Position numbers and translations under genes: made by a program. 23,960 nucleotides of DNA from a virus, in the IMG/VR virus record IMGVR_UViG_3300037502_001253, positions 1 to 23,960 of that record, one strand, 5' to 3'. Positions 21,838 through 23,960 of the stretch are shown here, piece after piece; the first letter of the stretch is position 1, and each line of letters starts with the position of its first letter. The notes beneath the pieces were generated by a model. That model made no database searches. It was not told where the DNA came from and saw only the letters and a list, made by a program, of their open reading frames with translations.

Positions 21838-21949
21838 TCCCACAAGGGATTGACGGGTAGTAGCGGCGAACTGTTTTACGGTTGCCTCCGTCAGCCCCTT
21901 GTGGGCTAAAAATGTCGTTAAATCATCTGGGCTACTACCTCCAAACGTT
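21838..21949 (-). ncRNA. Structured leader RNA with attenuator-like and pseudoknot pairings
   Basis: Read on the minus strand, CCCACAAGGG (21905-21896) pairs perfectly with CCCTTGTGGG (21848-21839), followed by ATTTTTAATTTT and then the ATG at 21826. Inside it TGACGG/CCGTCA (21893-21888 and 21856-21851) and an imperfect GGCAAC/GTTCGCC hairpin can form. An alternative hairpin AGCCC/GGGCT (21907-21903 and 21897-21893) would break the outer stem. GGTAGTAGC (21939-21931) is complementary to GCTACTACC (21864-21856) in the interior loop. Competing stems, a U-tract and a pseudoknot are what an attenuator or riboswitch-like leader would show. I recognise no known RNA family. Confidence 0.6.
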
Positions 21950-21955
21950 ACCCTA

Positions 21956-21963
21956 CAAAGATA
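21956..21963 (-). promoter_or_regulatory. TATCTTTG promoter element for replication transcript
   Basis: TATCTTTG on the minus strand is identical to the capsid promoter's -7 box, and both are followed by TA. A convincing -33 TTTG is not present. It overlaps the stop of the 56-aa gene and would begin a leader of about 120 bases ahead of the 63-aa gene, initiator and primase-helicase. Confidence 0.55.
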
Positions 21964-22134
21964 CTAATTAAGCATGAAAACAGGAATTTTTTTTAGTGGT
22001 TTATAATACGGTAATTTCTGCAAAATACCAAATGTACAATTCCGTGCGTGTTTCTCATAAATCAGGCATGCAAGGTATTCACCGTTGCGCCTGCAATAGT
22101 CGTGAAGTGCTGCTAACTCGAATGGGTTGGTCAT
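21964..22134 (-). CDS. Small hypothetical protein after nuclease gene (56 aa)
   Basis: An ATG at 22134, one base after the nuclease stop (TGATATG), opens a 56-residue frame ending at TAG. It starts MTNPFELAALHDYCRRNGEY and continues LACLIYEKHARN. The N-terminal two thirds look helical and folded. The C-terminal part is basic and partly encoded by a run of A residues. It has three cysteines but no CxxC pair. The tight spacing to the gene upstream and the sensible composition support it as real. Its stop codon abuts the promoter element that follows. Function unknown. Confidence 0.55.
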   Translation of the reverse strand: MTNPFELAALHDYCRRNGEYLACLIYEKHARNCTFGILQKLPYYKPLKKIPVFMLN

Positions 22135-22135
22135 A

Positions 22136-22750
22136 TCAGAATAGTTCTAAGTCAGGCAACACCATAACGGAGTTATCCCACCAGTGAAAGAATGTTTCCA
22201 TGTCTATTGCGTACAAGTGAAGTGCGCCTGCTTTTTGTTGTACTTTCCTGTATTTCTCTTGTGCGTCACTTACTTTATCTTTCGTGTATTTGTTCTTTAC
22301 TTCTATTGCTAATTTCCTGCCTCTAAATGTCCCGCTTATGTCTGCCGTTCCGACTGTGCCAGATGTTTTTATTCTTATAAACTTTCCATCTTTCTCTATC
22401 ACCCTACCCTCCATCATAATTCTTTCGGCTGCGCCTCCATTCCATTTAATTATTTCTACTATGGCATCGCTTATATCGTTCGTATTGGTAAAATCCTTCG
22501 GTATTTCTTTCGGTATAGAATGCCCGTCTGCTATGACAGTAGCGTGAACTCTGTTGTAATATTTTATACGCTCTTGAGAATATCGCTCTTTAACCCATTT
22601 AGGCACGGGTAGTAGTTTAGCCTTAGGTTTGCGTTTTACGGGTTTCTTTCGTGATGTAGCGGCTGTTATCAGGTCGAATAACTCTTTACTTGCTGCAAGT
22701 TGTTCGGGGCTGAATTGCGCTAACATTTGCTCTTTAGTCTGTTGATTCAT
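22136..22750 (-). CDS. VRR-NUC domain nuclease (204 aa)
   Basis: The C-terminal half has the VRR-NUC pattern: GTADISGTFRGRKLAIEVKN, with Asp137, Glu150 and Lys152 as the catalytic-type residues, then Gln164 in SDAQEKYRKVQQKAGA and a final strand LHLYAIDMETFF. A preceding helix, ISDAIVEIIKWNGGAAERI, also fits the domain. Such enzymes cut branched DNA or act in recombination and repair. The N-terminal 60 residues are a basic, Lys/Pro-rich extension (RKKPVKRKPKAKLLPVPKW) that probably binds DNA. It sits between the ssDNA-binding protein and the replication operon, consistent with replication or recombination. The exact substrate cannot be told from the sequence. Confidence 0.85.
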   Translation of the reverse strand: MNQQTKEQMLAQFSPEQLAASKELFDLITAATSRKKPVKRKPKAKLLPVPKWVKERYSQERIKYYNRVHATVIADGHSIPKEIPKDFTNTNDISDAIVEIIKWNGGAAERIMMEGRVIEKDGKFIRIKTSGTVGTADISGTFRGRKLAIEVKNKYTKDKVSDAQEKYRKVQQKAGALHLYAIDMETFFHWWDNSVMVLPDLELF

Positions 22751-22763
22751 AAGATAAGTTTAA

Positions 22764-22785
22764 GCGCAGCATTACGGTGCTGCGC
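22764..22785 (-). terminator. Hairpin between ssDNA-binding protein and nuclease genes
   Basis: A perfect 8-bp stem, GCGCAGCA (22764-22771) with TGCTGCGC (22778-22785), has a 6-base loop. On the minus strand it is followed by TTAAACTTATCTT, a weak U-rich region, and then the nuclease ATG. It could be a leaky terminator or an RNA-stabilising hairpin that favours expression of the upstream ssDNA-binding protein. Confidence 0.5.
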
Positions 22786-22795
22786 AGGGTTAATG

Positions 22796-23227
22796 CTAAA
22801 AAGGAAGCTCATCGCTGCCCTCTTTCATTGGTTTTGAGAATGGGTCGCCAGTTGCATATCCTGTACCGCCATTAGTTGTATGGTCAGCACTATATACAGG
22901 TATTCCATCATTTACAGGCTGCGCGTTGTTTGCCTCTACGTCTATCTTATACACCTCTACATTCATAAAGAACCGTTCTACATTGTCTTTCATGTACTTC
23001 ACCCCTCGCAGATTACAATGAGCCGTTACCGTCTGCCCTTGTTTCAGGCTATCCATGAACCCGATAATAGTGTCACGTTTGCCGAGTATCGGTATGTACT
23101 GGCTGTACGTTTGCCCGTTGTACTGTTCGTCAACCTGAATAACGATTTGGCGTTCCTTGTAGGTCTTGCCGTTGTGGTCTTTCGATGTTGTTGAGCCTAT
23201 CGCATAGACCGTTCCTTTTACTTCCAT
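22796..23227 (-). CDS. OB-fold single-stranded DNA-binding protein (143 aa)
   Basis: The protein begins MEVKGTVYAIGSTTSKDHNG and continues KTYKERQIVIQVDEQYNGQT, YIPILGKRDTIIGFMDSLKQ and GQTVTAHCNLRG. This is the strand pattern of the OB-fold family DUF3127, which is common in Bacteroidota and used as an SSB by their phages. A flexible Gly/Asn/Thr-rich linker (about 105-130) leads to an acidic, hydrophobic tip, SDELPF, the SSB-type tail that recruits replication proteins. It lies upstream of the nuclease and replication genes, where a phage ssDNA-binding protein is expected. The fold is from family knowledge; the tail is seen directly. Confidence 0.85.
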   Translation of the reverse strand: MEVKGTVYAIGSTTSKDHNGKTYKERQIVIQVDEQYNGQTYSQYIPILGKRDTIIGFMDSLKQGQTVTAHCNLRGVKYMKDNVERFFMNVEVYKIDVEANNAQPVNDGIPVYSADHTTNGGTGYATGDPFSKPMKEGSDELPF

Positions 23228-23245
23228 TGTTGTTGTTTTGTGCCG

Positions 23246-23476
23246 TTAGGCGGTTATGAATGTTTGATGAATAATAGTTGAATGCACTAAGTTCCTACTT
23301 GATATAGTGCAATACTCGCCCAGATGAAATAGCAGGAACTTATCCGCATTTATGGTCGGGAATGATTGCTGTATCTCTGTCGGTTGCAGGTTGTTAGTGC
23401 GGATAAATTCACGCAGTTGCTCGTTGGTGTCAAATTCGATTACACCGTTAGTCTTGATAATGTCCTGTAAGTTCAT
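23246..23476 (-). CDS. Small hypothetical early protein (76 aa)
   Basis: The 76-residue protein starts MNLQDIIKTNGVIEFDTNEQ. The first half is charged and helical (LREFIRTNNLQPTEIQQSF). The second half is mixed (NADKFLLFHLGEYCTISSRN) and ends HQTFITA. No signal, membrane or metal-binding motif is visible. It overlaps the end of the 103-aa gene by 29 bases and is followed after 18 bases by the ssDNA-binding protein gene. Position suggests an accessory gene of the early region. I do not recognise the family. Confidence 0.55.
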   Translation of the reverse strand: MNLQDIIKTNGVIEFDTNEQLREFIRTNNLQPTEIQQSFPTINADKFLLFHLGEYCTISSRNLVHSTIIHQTFITA

Positions 23477-23759
23477 AAATTAGTTGGTCTATTGTTGTTT
23501 CTGATAAACTATTGTCATACGGCACAAAATCGCTCGCTATGTGCCAAAATATGCCATCTTTAGCGTCTGCGATTACATAGCACCTGTCACACGCTAATCC
23601 GCTGTTTTCGCTTACGTACTGCCCGATATGCAACAGTATCACCCCGCACCGACACATACTGATTCGCATTGCTAATAGCGTGTAAATATCGCCTCTTCTG
23701 TAACAACCGTCAGGGTGGTTGTTGATTGCTATAACTTGTTTGTTGATGGTGAACATCAT
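23448..23759 (-). CDS. Small zinc-ribbon-like protein (103 aa)
   Basis: The 103-residue protein starts MMFTINKQVIAINNHPDGCY and has a CRC pair (C36, C38) and a CDRC pair (C57, C60) spaced as a zinc ribbon. GIFWHIASDFVPYD follows. The layout of a P..CY..G..Y.L start, a CxC...CxxC centre and a W..S.F.P end is one I have seen in small proteins of Bacteroidota phages, with no assigned role. The start overlaps the stop of the 60-aa gene by four bases (ATGA). Its last 29 bases overlap the 76-aa gene. Confidence 0.65.
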   Translation of the reverse strand: MMFTINKQVIAINNHPDGCYRRGDIYTLLAMRISMCRCGVILLHIGQYVSENSGLACDRCYVIADAKDGIFWHIASDFVPYDNSLSETTIDQLIYELTGHYQD

Positions 23760-23938
23760 ACCGATTCCATTGAGTGTTCTTGCAATATTGCGGTTATTTC
23801 TGCGATGTTCTTAACGGGTGCGATGAAGTCCATGTGTAGTGCGATGTCGTGTAGCCTGTCCGAGTTGATGTCGTCATATATGGATTCCCAACTTGCAGCG
23901 TTACCCCGAACCATTAGGTCATTACGCATCGCTTTCAT
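23756..23938 (-). CDS. Small hypothetical early protein (60 aa)
   Basis: The frame gives 60 residues, MKAMRNDLMVRGNAASWESI and then YDDINSDRLHDIALHMDFIA, ending QEHSMESV. It is mainly helical and acidic. Starts at residue 1, 4 or 9 are all possible. The first two overlap a possible end of another gene at the right edge of the window. Its stop overlaps the 103-aa gene by four bases, so the two are probably co-translated. No function can be offered. Confidence 0.5.
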   Translation of the reverse strand: MKAMRNDLMVRGNAASWESIYDDINSDRLHDIALHMDFIAPVKNIAEITAILQEHSMESV

Positions 23939-23960
23939 CTGATTGTGGCTGTTGTTGATG
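23922..23960 (-). CDS. Possible 3' end of a gene entering from the right edge
   Basis: In one minus-strand frame the last 39 bases read HQQQPQSDESDA and a TAA stop. The polar, acidic ending is gene-like, and the stop falls next to start codons of the 60-aa gene, as in the other tightly packed genes here. Too little is in the window to be sure. Confidence 0.3.
   Translation of the reverse strand, partial: HQQQPQSDESDA

Noticed and set aside
21839-21905. tRNA-like fold in the stem-loop before the replication operon (contains GTTCG)
   Set aside because: The outer stem is 10 bp, there is no anticodon arm or TTCRA loop in the right place, and the U-tract fits a leader or terminator better.
1-23960. 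Integrase, attachment sites, insertion sequences, rRNA, tRNA
   Set aside because: None could be recognised in either strand, so the lifestyle (lytic or temperate) cannot be decided from this window.

Overview
The window reads as about 24 kb of a tailed double-stranded DNA bacteriophage (or prophage) of a Bacteroidota host. The host is inferred from promoter-like sites that match the Bacteroidota consensus (TTTG, 19-21 bp, TAnnTTTG), from a Bacteroidota-type OB-fold ssDNA-binding protein, and from the general look of the structural proteins. No integrase, lysis gene, DNA polymerase or tail sheath is visible. The layout (tape measure, tail tube, no sheath) suggests a siphovirus, but this is inference.

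Most genes lie on the minus strand, so the map reads from right to left. From 23960 to about 19184 is a replication module: three small unknown genes, an ssDNA-binding protein, a VRR-NUC nuclease, a 56-aa gene, a structured leader RNA, a 63-aa gene, a winged-helix-type replication initiator with phased repeats inside it, and a primase-helicase. From 18383 to 13502 come small and large terminase, portal, a 134-aa protein and a scaffold, followed by a 12-codon basic ORF and a strong terminator. From 12422 to 422 come major capsid, a signal-peptide-bearing surface protein, two connector or neck candidates, tail tube, several small proteins, a chaperone candidate, tape measure and a large tail-tip protein. 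A further tail gene runs off the left edge.

Two islands interrupt this order. At 12584-13329, between scaffold and capsid, a plus-strand secreted/membrane protein faces a minus-strand 94-aa gene, with tandem terminators between them and separate promoter candidates. At 18451-19242, between the packaging and replication modules, a very good plus-strand promoter drives four tiny genes, the last a probable DNA-binding protein whose 3' end overlaps the 3' end of the primase-helicase gene antisense.

The most interesting signals are: (1) seven TGTGCG/TCTGCG hexamers spaced 11-12 bp next to an AT-rich repeat tract inside the initiator gene, a lambda-O-like origin candidate; (2) a leader RNA at about 21838-21949 with a perfect 10-bp outer stem, a U-tract, a competing hairpin and a 9-bp pseudoknot pairing, in front of the replication genes; (3) a three-hairpin leader before the capsid gene; (4) SSB-like acidic tips on both the ssDNA-binding protein and the primase-helicase. 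All functional calls rest on reading motifs by eye; no database search was run.
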